Below are positions 22,922 to 34,658 of a stretch of DNA of 64,000 nt, piece after piece. Below the pieces are notes generated by a model, which saw only the letters and a program-made list of their open reading frames with translations, made no database searches and was not told where the DNA came from. Every line of letters starts with the position of its first letter. Positions within the stretch are counted from its first letter, which is position 1. This DNA comes from Acarospora socialis (Eukaryota > Ascomycota > Lecanoromycetes > Acarosporales > Acarosporaceae), in assembly GCA_025617375.2 (NCBI GenBank), contig JAMYGW020000005.1:1984001-2048000 (forward strand), read 5' to 3'. Position numbers and translations under genes: made by a program.

Positions 22922-25532
22922 TTACTCCGAATTCCCACCTATTAGGAATTGCTTGCCGCATTTCCTGCAAATCTTGTCCACCAGATATTCGTATCTCCTC
23001 CCAACGGCCATGACTTTCTTATGGACTGGTAACGGATTCGAGAACGCGAGTCTCGACCGGAGCAGGGGAATGATCCCCTCATAGTTCTCAACATCGTCAA
23101 ACAGATCTCTTGGTCCCGTTGTGGCCAGGACATGAGCGAAGTAGGAAAAGAAGTCCCATCGAGCCTGCAGAAATCTCTCAAAAAACGGATACTTGGAGAC
23201 GGGGCTCGTGCCCACCGCAACGAGAACCTTCTGCGCGTTCCCGAGTAAGTTTGCCCATTGGCCAGCGTAATTGACGATGATAGCTGATTCGACCCAGATC
23301 AGACACTCGTCTGTTGCGAGGAAACGCACTAGACGATTGCAGAGATTGTGAGCCATGGCGATCTCTTCGTGGTCCATGTCGTCGGGTAGTCGCGTTAGAG
23401 TCATCGCATCCCATAGGCCATAGACGACTATCGGATGAGGTGTTTCCCACCACTCCTCGCATGAGTTTTCGGGATTGTCACGATAGAGCTGTAGATTGTC
23501 CCTGCCAGCTGTCGAGGACCCGAAGTACCATAGAGCGGTTCTGCCGCGCAAAAGCTGCCGCAATCTTCGAGCCTTCAGCAGGCGAGGGAGCTGGTGACCT
23601 TTACAATCCGAAGCTGACATGATATACTGTTTCGCGCTAAGATGTATGTAGTCGATGCCGCGAGTCACCTCTTCTTCCGACCAGCTTAATTCCATCATGG
23701 GACCACCGAGGAGTTTGGCGATGCTCAATGGATCCAAGGGAGAATCGCCATCACCATTGACGGCCTGGAAAATCACCGACAAGATTGACTCGTCTATCGA
23801 CCACTTCTCACCTTTGGAGAGCAGCCAATTGTAGTCTTCGGTGTCGACCCACAGAAACAACTGCTGAGCCCATTCGATCTGCCACGGTGTGAGCCTATCG
23901 GCATGCCGTTCTAAGAGTTCAAAGTACGTTTCGGATAGACCATGCGGTAGCCGGCGCAGCTGACGTTCGATTGCTGAAGTCGTAGGCGATTCGGTGACTG
24001 CATCAACCATGAGCTTGGCATAGAGCCAGAGGCCATTCACTTCGTCGTTTACTTTCTTTGATATGGCCCTCTTGAGGTTTGCATTAGCCAATGTGCTGCA
24101 GTCAGACAGCCTTTGGTCGATGTAGACCTCAATCGGACTCCGAGTCATCTCCGATGTCATTTGAAGACAGGGATGCTTCTCGAAGGATTTGAGAATGTCG
24201 GTTTCGTTGCGACCCGTCACAAGGATTTTGATGACTGACGGGTACTGAGAAAGGAACGATTCTAGGGCCTCGAAGAGCTGGGCCCTGTCCGACAACTCGT
24301 CGAGAGCGTCAATCACAACATAGAGCACGGGAAGTCCTTCTAGTACTTGGCTGAACATGTGCTCAATTTCCGAAATCGAGTCCGCTTTTTCCCGGCCGTT
24401 CTCCTGATACAGAGGGATTATGATATCGTATGCCGATTTGTGAAGTTTCAGGATCTGCGAGAGGAGCGTTCTCAAGACATTCAAGCTTGTAGCCCGATCT
24501 TTGGAGCCGCTCTTACAGAAGAAGTAGACGGTCAATTCTCCTGACTGCTCGAGTCGATCGTAGGCTGCAGTCGCGAAGTGTGTCTTACCAGCCCCAGGAT
24601 GACCTCCAACCCGCAGGAGAGATGACTCAGGTCGCGCTACCCACTCTTCAAACTCACTTGAGCGAAGCAGAGGATCACAAGACAGCGGCATAAGCTGACG
24701 ACGGCAGCGGAGGAGGTCATCTCGGATATTCGAGGGTGAGAGCCACCGCTGCAACGCCATGCGCTGCTCATCTGGCAGACCTTTAGCTATTGTCGTAAGA
24801 CACAAGTGGGCGGAGCTAACCGTTATATCTATTGTTCTCGGTCTCTCTGAAACTCCTGTTTTCCCTCAGGCTAGTCGCGTTCGCTACCCAGTCCATCTGC
24901 TGACTGTCATACTGAATCTTCTCCCAGACGTCGTCGAACTCCTTATTGAAATCGTGTCGAATGAAGCGGTGGTATGGCAAGGAATGATATTTCACCGCGC
25001 GCGTGCAGAAATCGATAAAATCCGTGTAAAGTGTGCCGATCGCGCGCTTTGCCGTTTCATTGCTCTTGAATAGCTCTTCGTAAGTCTGTGCCCGAGGCAA
25101 CAGTCCCACAACTCGCTCCAAGATCTTGGTAAGCTTCTCGACCGACTTCAGATGATCGCCGGCCAACGTGATCACTATCCGTATCGGACCCCATATCGGC
25201 GAACAAAATATCCCGTTCGTCTGAACAAGGACATCCACAGCCCCCTCGAACCTCTTCAACGGCTCTATGAGCGGTCTCAAGGTCTCTAACACCTTTGTGA
25301 AGCCGACTCGTTTCCGGCCATTCTGCGCTCCACGCACGGCGGCGATGCAGTCTTCGGCGCTCGTTGGCGTTTGAAAGGCAGCTCTTTGCGCAGGTGAAAG
25401 ACCGACCAAGTGTGTCTCAAGTGCCAATTCCCATGCTGTCGACGGGGAGCTGAGCAGGCTCTGTATACAAGGCATAGTCAGCCCGAGGACGGTCGTGGTG
25501 GAATCTAGTAAGAAAGCCTTGCCATTATACAT
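22922..25532 (-). CDS. DUF7708-NACHT STAND protein, doubtful internal join
   Basis: The first part (25532 to about 24820; ATG at 25530-25532, alternative ATG at codon 20) is an all-helical N-terminal module like DUF7708 (GIFCSPIWGPIRIVITLAGDH). The second part (to the stop at 22922) carries a NACHT ATPase: Walker A GGHPGAGKTHFA, Walker B LYVVIDALDEL, sensor ILVTGR. A winged-helix-like region (GLSETYFELLERH) follows, then a tail with one CRKCGKQ pair and no ankyrin or WD repeats. The two parts lie in different frames near 24785-24830. A GTTAGC donor gives a 34-bp intron, shorter than any other here; a weak GTTTCA donor gives 67 bp and also keeps phase. A frameshift is the alternative. Family members act as self/non-self or immune-like switches. 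Confidence 0.72.
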
Positions 25533-26244
25533 GCCAGACGTAATAACACTCGACGACTGGCGGATAAGAGACCCTCTCTATAAATTTGTCATGCTCAATA
25601 CATCAACGGTGATGGTGAACAGCTAGACTCCCGCCAAGCGACAAACCAGGCGATCGATTGACATGCTGTTCCAGCCTGTGGCCCTACAGGGCTGTGCAGC
25701 GCTGTTGATAGGATCCGATGCGCTATGCATAGCACCGCCTAAGGTAGGCCCCACAAAAGCTACTGGTAGGTACCTAGGCAATGCATTGTTATCGATAAGA
25801 GCTTGCATGGTTCTGCGATTGGCCAAGATTCCGACCACCATCACTGAGGCATCTTAGTGGAGGAGAGAGCCTTAGCAATGACTTGCCTTATTCTACATGT
25901 ATATATGCCGCCGTGGTTCTGTGCCGAGAGGATTTCCACTTTGATGATCAAGAAAGATACAACAGTCTCCAACTATCAGAAGAGCACACCATCTCAAGAA
26001 TAAATTATTAAAATAGATTCTTAACAGTATAAGATACAACAATATACAGACTATTAGATAATAGAACAACACAATATATCTTTTTTAAATATCAAGATTA
26101 ATCTCTGAAGAGTTCTCTGTGTGAAGAAGCTTTATACTTATAGATTCTCACTTAACTAAGATTACTAACAGTCTGCATCATGACTGCACTACATGTATTG
26201 TTCATAATGCCTGACAATTCTGCATCATCAAAGACCCTGTAAAG
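25533..26244. other. Intergenic with an AT-rich patch
   Basis: Upstream of the NACHT gene. About 25980-26110 is strongly AT-rich (runs such as AATAAATTATTAAAATAGATT), unlike its neighbours. No gene seen. Confidence 0.6.
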
Positions 26245-26586
26245 ATGCTCTATGACGATGTAATGTGTGCGCTGAACAATCTTGGAGCACTTTCAAGTTT
26301 CAAAGTCACCATGGTTCCCTATCCTCCCGCAGCCTTCGCACCGCCTGCGCCGGAGCAGGCTCGGAGGGAGTCAGATTATGAGTCGTGGCTGGTCTACCTA
26401 CTGACGTTGGAAGATGGCCTGTTTCCGCCGATTCAGCAGGACAAGTGGTTGGGTAAGCAAAGCCCGGACTGGAGAATTATCAAGGTTGAAATCGGCCGCG
26501 TTTGTGGCAAGTGGCAGCCGATCATAATTGGGAGATGGATCGAGAAGTATGCAAGCAGTGGACAAAAGGCATGTCACAGCCGTTGA
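26245..26586 (+). CDS. Small hypothetical protein
   Basis: An ATG-started frame of 113 residues. From codon 23 on (MVPYPPAAFAPPAPEQ...) composition is protein-like, with Trp-rich segments (WLVYLL, DKWLG, DWRIIKVEIG). No domain recognised, and it directly borders the AT-rich patch. A real short gene is possible, a remnant equally so. Confidence 0.35.
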   Translation: MLYDDVMCALNNLGALSSFKVTMVPYPPAAFAPPAPEQARRESDYESWLVYLLTLEDGLFPPIQQDKWLGKQSPDWRIIKVEIGRVCGKWQPIIIGRWIEKYASSGQKACHSR

Positions 26587-26730
26587 TGGCGACAGAACCT
26601 TCAAATATGCTGCGAAGCTTTACACTGACAGGCTAGGTTACCAGTGAGGACTTTAGGTATGCTCAAAAGTTTGTGCTCTGAGGTGAATTCTGCGATGGCA
26701 AGCAAACAGCATTCTATTTGCACTTTTGGA

Positions 26731-27780
26731 CTATTGCGAGTCTAGTGGATTCCACACCGCCAGTTCTGTCAAGCCAATCTTGCTCATCAGCCTCGCCTGA
26801 GCACCTGCATCCATTTTCTTCTCCTTTGTGTCCTTCTCCGGAACTGTCGCATTCGACACACTCTTCTCACCCATGAATTCCAGTAGCTCCTCAAACCCGC
26901 TTCTAGTGTGAATATTGAGGCAGTGCGCCTCGGCGCTGTCCACCCTCACACTATACACCGTCCCATTCGGAATGTATACAAAGCTGCCCTGCTCAGCCGT
27001 GGAGATCTTGTCCCCAAGCAAAAACGTCATGGTCCCGCTCAGAACATAAAACATCTCATCCTTCTCCTTCGAATATATTCTTGGCTTCACCACCACACCC
27101 TTTCCAAACCGCACCTCCATCAAACAATAACTTCCACCAGTCTGCGTTCCACTCGCCAAGACTGTCCATCGGCCACCCATCGCGGTGATACACCCCATAT
27201 CTTTCGCATTCGCCGTGAATGGAAACAGGGTCGCCCCCGGCGTCGGCTTCGTCAACATCTTCTCTGGATCTGGTAAATCCACAAATGGATTGCCCAGCAC
27301 GCTCGTCTCGCCATAGTCCTCGCTCAGCTTCTCCGCCAGCCACTTGGGCGGCATCATTTCTCCTACCTTGTCCATCGGCGGCGGCTTCCTCTCCATTGCT
27401 GGGTGCGCTAGCCCGATCAGCAACTGCTCGAACCCCGCAGGCAGATAAAAGTTCAGCAGATGCGTGTCTGGCTCATCCACCGTGAAGGAGTGCTCGCAGT
27501 CGCCGGGGATGCAGACTAAGGTTCCCGGGGTTCCTGGGAGGCCCTGGTGGCCACCGGCGTTGAAGGTGCACTTGCCGGAGATGACGTACAGGCCTTCGTC
27601 TTGGGTGTGCGTGTGGGTGACGGGGCCGCCGCCGCCACCAACGTGGACGATTTGGTCGAGGAGGGTGAAAGCATTGTCGGTTTGGACGCCGGTCGCCATG
27701 ATCTGCCACAAATTGCCGATCTGCCAGTAGGCGGGGGATTCGTCGCCCTTGGTGATGAAGGGTTTGGCGATTTTGACCAT
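26731..27780 (-). CDS. Quercetin-dioxygenase-like bicupin
   Basis: A single exon of 349 residues with two cupin barrels. The N-terminal barrel has the metal ligands His56, His58, Glu62 (THTHTQDEGLYVISG) and His97 (CIPGDCEHSF). The C-terminal barrel keeps the fold and Glu242, but the HxH pair is Arg234/Tyr236 (VKPRIYSKEKDEMFYVLSG) and the fourth ligand is Tyr276 (IPNGTVYS), so only the first site should bind metal. Bicupins of this group include flavonol 2,4-dioxygenases and related oxygenases acting on aromatics; the substrate here is unknown. No signal peptide, so cytosolic. It is transcribed away from an FAD monooxygenase with 655 bases between them. Confidence 0.85.
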   Translation of the reverse strand: MVKIAKPFITKGDESPAYWQIGNLWQIMATGVQTDNAFTLLDQIVHVGGGGGPVTHTHTQDEGLYVISGKCTFNAGGHQGLPGTPGTLVCIPGDCEHSFTVDEPDTHLLNFYLPAGFEQLLIGLAHPAMERKPPPMDKVGEMMPPKWLAEKLSEDYGETSVLGNPFVDLPDPEKMLTKPTPGATLFPFTANAKDMGCITAMGGRWTVLASGTQTGGSYCLMEVRFGKGVVVKPRIYSKEKDEMFYVLSGTMTFLLGDKISTAEQGSFVYIPNGTVYSVRVDSAEAHCLNIHTRSGFEELLEFMGEKSVSNATVPEKDTKEKKMDAGAQARLMSKIGLTELAVWNPLDSQ

Positions 27781-28435
27781 GGTGGCGGTGCTTGGATGTC
27801 GAGGGTGTGGGCGTCACGACAGAGGTTGTAGGGCTTGCGACCTTTGTCAGGCTATGGATGAAGCTGGCCTAAGTCGACTCGGGTTGTGAGAAACTTGTAT
27901 CCCGAGAGGTGGATGGATGTCTGGAAGAGATGCATCGAGGAACGAACTTCGTCTACGCCGTATATATACATGTACAAGCATGTTTGATGCGCTCAGCTCT
28001 GGCCTTATCTGCGCCATTCACATCGTGCCTAAGTTTGTCTCGGTGCCTCGGTGCTTACGAGCGACCGAAGGACTTGCGACGGGTGCCACATGCCACTTTT
28101 TCTGAGATGATCTTCACGCTCGTTACAAAGCGGAATGCCCGCGTAAGCCACCTTTTCCGATGGCCCTTCACGCTATTGCAAGCGAGTTGGCAAGGCTGTA
28201 TACCACTTATTCCGACCTTCGATAGCGACACAAGCGAGGCATTTATTGCTGACTGTGCATCTTAGGCTGTGAAGGGTGATGAACGCATGGGTAATGTTTG
28301 GGTTGAAGGGGCAGATTCAGATGTTATAAAAATCCCAAGCCAAGGCTTCCACTATGGCACCAATTCCTAGCATCAAGCGCAGTGCTTGGATCCTCACCGA
28401 TACCATACTACACGTTCGTCATCATTCAATCTATC
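27781..28435. promoter_or_regulatory. Shared divergent promoter, bicupin / monooxygenase
   Basis: 655 bases between the start codons of two oxidative enzymes pointing away from each other, consistent with joint regulation. A TATA-like TATAAAAAT lies at about 28334, roughly 100 bases before the monooxygenase ATG. No coding content seen. Confidence 0.6.
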
Positions 28436-29710
28436 ATGTCCGCACAGAAGCCCTTCGATATCGCCATCGTTGGCGGCGGCATTGCCGGCCTTACCCTTGC
28501 TATCGGCCTCCTCAGGCACAACGTCCCCGTTACCATCTACGAGTCCGCCCACCACTTTGGTAAAATCGGCGCCGGCGTAGCCTTCGGACCCAACTCCACA
28601 CGCGCCATGAGGCTCATCGACCAGTCTGTCAAAGCCGCCTCCGACCACGTCGCCACCACTAATCAATGGGAGTCCAAGAAGGACATCTGGTTCGAAGTCC
28701 GTTACGGCCAGGACCTCCCATCCTCGCACCGCAATGGCCCTAAGACGAACGGCGAACTGCTTGGCGCGATCACCTGTTCAGATGGCCAAGCGACATGCCA
28801 CCGCGCGGCCTTTCTGGATGAGATGATCAAATTGCTCCCATCTGACGTCGCCCACTTCGGCAAACGCCCCCAATCAATTGATGAACTAGGCGACGACGGT
28901 GTCCGCCTGCACTTCCGCGACGGCACAACCGCCACTCATGCGGCGGTCGTAGGCTGCGATGGCATCAAGTCCGCCACGCGTCTGCACGTCGTCGGGGCGA
29001 ACGACCCCGCCGCCCACGCGCAGTGGACGGGCAAGTACTGCTGCCGTTGCCTTGTGCCGATGGACGACGCCGTCGGCGCCATTGGTGAGGAGCTGGCGAT
29101 GAACAACCAGGTGTATCTTGGGCCGCACGGGCACATGCTCACCTTCCCGGTGCGAAAAGGAAAAGCATTCAACATCGTGGCGTTCAGCAGCCAGGAGAAG
29201 TGGGAGCACGAAGAGTGGGTGATCCACGCTACCAAAGAGGAGTTACAGAAAGACTTCGAGGGGTATGGAAGTACTGTGCAGGCTATGCTGCCGCTGGTGC
29301 AGTCATTTGATATCTGGGCGCTGTTTGATGATCCGCCTGCTAGGACGTATTTCAAGGGGAGGGTGTGTCTGATGGGCGATGCGGCGCATGCATCGACGCC
29401 GTTTCAGGGTTCCGGGGCAGGGATGGCAACTGAGGATGCGTATGTGCTGAGCTCGTTGCTTGGGAGTGTGAGAGGCAAGAAAGGGATTGAGGGGGCGTTT
29501 AGGGGGTTTGATGCTGTGAGGAGGGAGCGGACGCAGAGGCTTGTGCGGACAAGTCGGGAGGCCGCGCATCTGTTCGAGTTTGAGTTGGAGGGGGTGGGCG
29601 AGGATTATGGGAAAATTAGGGAGAACATGATGACGAGGATGCACTGGGTTTGGGATGAGGACTTGGAGAAGGAAGTGGAAGAGGGAAAGAAAGTTATGGC
29701 TGAAGGATGA
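28436..29710 (+). CDS. FAD-dependent aromatic monooxygenase (salicylate hydroxylase type)
   Basis: A single exon of 424 residues. I chose the ATG at 28436 because upstream codons in frame have only GTG; it gives MSAQKPFDIAIVGGG. Motifs of the PHBH family: GxGxxG dinucleotide site at residues 13-18 (GGGIAGL), the ribose-binding Glu in TIYESA, a DG-like motif VVGCDGIKSATR, and the FAD-binding GDAAH (VCLMGDAAHASTPFQGSGAGMATEDA). Such enzymes use NAD(P)H and O2 to hydroxylate, often decarboxylatively, an aromatic acid. Salicylate, 6-hydroxynicotinate and pathway intermediates cannot be told apart by sequence alone. Paired with the bicupin at 26731-27780, it suggests breakdown or tailoring of an aromatic compound. 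Confidence 0.88.
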   Translation: MSAQKPFDIAIVGGGIAGLTLAIGLLRHNVPVTIYESAHHFGKIGAGVAFGPNSTRAMRLIDQSVKAASDHVATTNQWESKKDIWFEVRYGQDLPSSHRNGPKTNGELLGAITCSDGQATCHRAAFLDEMIKLLPSDVAHFGKRPQSIDELGDDGVRLHFRDGTTATHAAVVGCDGIKSATRLHVVGANDPAAHAQWTGKYCCRCLVPMDDAVGAIGEELAMNNQVYLGPHGHMLTFPVRKGKAFNIVAFSSQEKWEHEEWVIHATKEELQKDFEGYGSTVQAMLPLVQSFDIWALFDDPPARTYFKGRVCLMGDAAHASTPFQGSGAGMATEDAYVLSSLLGSVRGKKGIEGAFRGFDAVRRERTQRLVRTSREAAHLFEFELEGVGEDYGKIRENMMTRMHWVWDEDLEKEVEEGKKVMAEG

Positions 29711-30504
29711 CCAGCTGTTTTGCTCTTGCGCGCGATGCCAGATGTACTGGTCTAGAGAAATCAACGAATGAGCGAGCAACCGGGCTGTAAACATTCTTTG
29801 GTCCAAATGACAGTCCATTTACCACGATGAAGCGATTGCGCCCATTTACCTGCTCGTTGTCATTCATTAGTGGGAAAACGGCATGCTATGCACCCATTAA
29901 GGGGACTCATCGGTAATAGACAAATTCACAGAACCAGTTAGAAGGTCAACACAGGGTAAAAGAGAAAACACCTAGAAGGCAAGGCTCTAGCCGCCTCACT
30001 ATGTATAGTGCAGAGAGGAATTGATGCTGACAATCTCGAAGAGCTCTCTAAAGGGAAGGGCAGACCGTGCACCCTATTTAACTGAACATTTTTCAATTCA
30101 CGTATCTACTAATAGCTAAGCTTAGTCAAACAATCACGTTAGAGCAACGTTCAAGAGCTTCTTTCTGAGCTTGACCATCCTGCTATCAATATCACAGCTA
30201 GCAAGCGACACCTTCACCGCTAAACCTCAATCCCTATCAGCATACTGTCAACCACTCACAGCAAAGGGAGATCAGTTCAAGCAAGAAAAAGAAGATCTAA
30301 ACCCAACAACCTGTCGATAAATGCACGTTATAAAGTGAGGTAATAACCAAATACAAAAACCTTCGAATCAGTGTCCAAAGACACCGGTCTCTTAACTGCA
30401 TCCGAGGCTCTTGGGATATTTCAAACCGCAAAACATACACTAGGCTTAAAGTTCGAGTGATTTTTGAATGTTTCTCTTCTCTAATTATATGACTTTGCTC
30501 AATA

Positions 30505-31240
30505 TTGACACGCTTCAGCAGTCGGGATGTGAGCGTTGTGAGGACCCACAAATCAGCAAACCTTTACAGGGTGCTATATCATTCCTGGACAGGGTTGCGG
30601 GAAGCTGTCCGCAGCTATATGAGAGCAGACCAGATTGCTTTCATCAGAGCTAGCTCGCCATTAATGCTTGCAAGGATTCGCCAGAGAGGTACAGGCATGG
30701 CTTTGAAGCGCTATGATGCAAATGTGTCATGATCATCTGATGAATTGTCTGAAGTTGCAGGGTGAATACAAAGGTCTCATGGTGGCTCTCAGCAGGCATG
30801 AAAACACGGCATCGGACCTCCAGCTTCTCAAGATTGACCTACAAATGCGGTACAGTCAGTCAGTTACCCACGTTACGGCAAAACTACTTCAAACCATGAG
30901 CCAAAACATCCGAGAAAACGCCACAGTAATTGTGAATACACAGTGGGAAACCCTGCAAGTTTCTGAAGCCCAGGACAGAGCGATGTACGACTTGGAACTT
31001 GTTCAGCATGAGTGGGTAGCTGCAGAGTTCCGTTACACAGCTGTATCTATTGGTGGAAGTAAGTGCTTGACCAGATATCGGGAATGGTGTAGCTACGTCC
31101 TAGGATACATGGGGTGTCACAGTTTTCAGCACCATCATCTTCAAGAGCAGAAACTCCACCACCAAATTCAGCAGCATCACCAGCACCACAATATGGTCTC
31201 GACCTTCTCATTCCTCCTGTTGGTCCTCCGCACTTGTGAG
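30505..31240 (+). pseudogene. Frameshifted coiled-coil protein relic
   Basis: A plus-strand frame without an ATG start reads NLYRVLYHSWTGLREAVRSY...ALKRYDAN and stops at 30730. Within 35 bases a second frame continues the same kind of sequence (CLKLQGEYKGLMVALSRHE, then DLQLLKIDLQMRY) to about 31050. The gap is too short for an intron, so a one-base indel is likely. Splicing near 31040-31120 into a third frame gives a Pro/Ser/Ala-rich tail ending near 31238 (QYGLDLLIPPVGPPHL). Helical, charged composition; family unknown. Confidence 0.35.
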
Positions 31241-32012
31241 AAAAACATCTACGAGTATTATACAATGTTGAACGAAGAATCGAAGATGTGATGGTGCCAT
31301 ACCATGCACAGCCTGTCAGTGGAATGCACCTGATGCCGGTCTTGTTTGAACTTCACTCTTATGGCGCAAGCTTCGGATCTTACATCGCGTAACTCAAAGT
31401 CGATACGGATTCAACTAGAGAAAGAAATTCTTGCAGTTTCAAACGCTGTAAGCTCATGTCTGAAGGCATGATGACTCGAAATAGAAAACCTACGTACGCA
31501 AAGGCCAGAGACAATGTCACAGGCCCAAGGTTCTCTCAAAGGACTGAGGAATGACTGAAAAACCGATCAGTCAATATGTAGAGGAAAGTCTCACTACTGC
31601 CGTTACAAGTCAACAGGTTACAGCTGCAGGACTACTCTAATATAAAGGGAGAACAAAAGGAGTGGATTCACCTTCAAACATCAACTGCAATAGAAAGTCA
31701 AATGACTGCCAGCTATGGATATCCTGGTCTCGGTGGTATAGAAGTCGCTATCTACACCGTCATATGGGGAATCTTCGTCGATGGGCCCAGGCTCCCAGAG
31801 CAAATATAAGAGAACGAAGACATAGAAATACCAGAAGACTTGGTTCCAAATCAACGCCTCAAAGCTGATATTACGTTTTCTAAATTAGGACCCAATCAAG
31901 GCTTGCCTTAGTTTGGATCTCACAACTAACTTCCTCCCTCCGTACCTCAGAAGATCGTAAGTCGACCGTAACACTGCAAAGTCACGATGCTAACCTCGTC
32001 ATCTTACCCCTT

Positions 32013-32040
32013 GCCTCGCCTCACCTCACCTCACCTCACC
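32013..32040 (+). repeat. (CTCAC)n pentanucleotide microsatellite
   Basis: About five tandem TCACC units, the same motif as at 9673-9692. Confidence 0.8.
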
Positions 32041-34658
32041 TGTTGAAGTAAGACCCAATGCAAGGCTAACAAGTTTGCAGTGCCGCAATACCCATATCCT
32101 TGCCTGCGCCGCGAAAGTACCGTTCCCGCGCGCTGCCGTCAATGCCGCAGATTGCTTGGCCGTCTTCCAGGCACATCATCCAGATGACAGCTGAAATGCG
32201 CTCGATTCTCCGCTAGGAATGGCCATGACACCGCATATGTGGCGGCGCACTGGAGCCGCCAAGCTGCTTTTCTTGCGAGATTCTTAGGTCAACTGAAGTG
32301 TTCCGGCGGATGTGAAAGGGAATAGAACCCTTGGCGGCAATCATGTCTGACATCAAGACTCGATATGTAAGAGAGGGGCCCTTTATCGATAATAATATGG
32401 AACGAGAGAGAAGCAGCCACAGAGACTGGGAAGAAAATCCTGGAACGCGAAAAGCTGAAGAAGATTGATTGAGTTGGATCGACTTATAGGGACAAAGCAG
32501 AATGAGTAGTGTTTAAGCTTGCAGCTATGTTCCCCTACATTGAGCTGTCACAAAAGCACAGTAATTGTAGCTAAGAGATATGGCAGAAGAAACCGAGAGT
32601 ACAGTTTGCAACACTTTACCAAGATATATTTGGAGCTTTCAGTGAAGAAGCATGCCACCAATCGATTCTGATTTGTCTGCAATGCCTTTATAAGCACCGA
32701 CATCTCCTCTGATCTTCAATGGCTTATTCAGAGCACAAGTAACCAGCGAGACAACCCACCGGGTTGATGGTTTGGTCGGGCCAGAACTCTTCGCCATGCT
32801 TACACAACTGCTTCAACTGTGGTGCACTTGGATTCAGCTCAAGGAGTATACTATGCGGTTCTACTCAGCAGGAAGAATGAACATATGAGTCGACAGTATT
32901 GAGAAGGAAAGCGAGGAGAGGACTGAATGGAATGAAGACTAGGTCGCTGAGGAACTTCTATTCAATAAGAATCGCGGCGAATGCAAACGTAAGCACAGCA
33001 TTCCAAAAAAAAGTAGTACTTAGCAGAGCACTTTTTAACAGCCAAGTCTTCTACCAGATCTCACTACAACGATCAGCTTCGGCCACGAAGAAGAAGCATC
33101 GCTCGAAGAAAAACTACAACAGGAGGAGGGTCCAAGAGTCACTTGCAATGTAAGAAGGAAGAAAGTCTCAGACCATAGGTTCACAAATCTACCGTGGCTC
33201 GAAGCTCCATATCCAGAACAAGAGCAACTGGCTCACTGAGGAGGAGACAGCCTGAGAAGTTCCAATACTCCATGTCTGAGGCCTCGAGGTTCTCCGCTGT
33301 AAGCACGGAATGAAGTTTAGCGTCCTTTACTCTCCAGGTCTCAGCACATGGGTCTAGTGACTTCTACGGCTTGGTGAAATGATTGGTCAAAGAGTTACAG
33401 TTTTAAATTCCCACTTCTCATCAATCTGGGCTTCTCCTTTAACTCGTCCGACTTTCAACACATTGCACCATCTCCACTCATTGAGAATTCTCTCACTCAA
33501 GATGTTACGGTCATACCAGTGAGGCTTCCTACTCTTGCTTCTTTCCTTACTTCATAGTTGCACAATTTGCTAACGTACCGTGCGTACCGTGCCGTACACA
33601 CTAGCCAAGTATATAGACAGAATTTAGCTTAGGAAAATCTAGACAACCTTCGCAACCTCAATAATATTTGAACTCGTGCTCGCACGCAATACAAGATCTA
33701 CAACATCGAGCTTTTGATCTCCAGATCAGGAACAGGAGTGGTGGATGACTAACTCTACTTCACAAGTGAGAGACCTACGAGGAAGAGCTGTATGATGAGC
33801 CATATATTGTTATTCTCGCTGGGGTGCACTTGGATAAAGAAACCAACACCTTGACGATGCAAGTCTGTCATTGTTCAACATGTCTATTACAGTAGAATTC
33901 TTTACTGTATGTTAACACTTGCTCTTCTGTATCATCTTCTTTCATATAACCTCTTCAAGGATCACTAGCAACATCCTTCTTTGAGTCACAAAAGATTCCT
34001 TCAAGGAGCATACCTACGACACTTTCAAGTGGTATGCGAAAAAGATAAGGGAGAACTGAAAAGTAGCCTTGGAGACAATCGCAAAAAATACATCAAAAGG
34101 ACTTGCGCTCTCCATATTCTCGGCTTCTGGCCTGATATCACTTAGTGTAATTTGATCTTTCATTGCATGGTCTGCTTCAATTTGTGAAGTCATTTTCAGG
34201 CCGTCGTTACCTGGTCGAGACACTCACATACTATCGTTGATCTTATGTTGGCTTCGCTAGCAAGAGAGGACTTACTGCTTACCTCCTGGATAGTGAGCCA
34301 TCTAAATCATATATTTTCCGAGACTACCATGGCATCTGCGCAGAGTAATGCGTTTAAGGTCAGCCTAGTCGGCCAGGAGAACCAATCGTACCGATATATC
34401 ATGGGCGGCTTGTGGCAAATGTGTTTCAGAAGCTGCTTTGGGAACTACTGTCATTTAATTTTCTTCTCAGCTGACGAGTGGGCAGAATGCCTTCCAGAAT
34501 GCCTCGCTGTCATACGTTCTCCTTAGTTATCAAGAGCTGAACTGGGAGAATATGAGGTTGGACGGAAGAGTAAGACAAGCAGTGGAGTCTTTGAAGAGGA
34601 TGCCTCGACGTTGCTTCTATTCTATCCAGATCGCTTACATTGCTTTGACTGGGTCGAT

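Noticed and set aside
27473-27831. Long frames on both strands within the bicupin gene
   Set aside because: Shadows of a GC-rich coding exon; the bicupin frame carries all conserved motifs.
28394-29355. Minus-strand frames within the monooxygenase gene
   Set aside because: Antisense shadows without domains.
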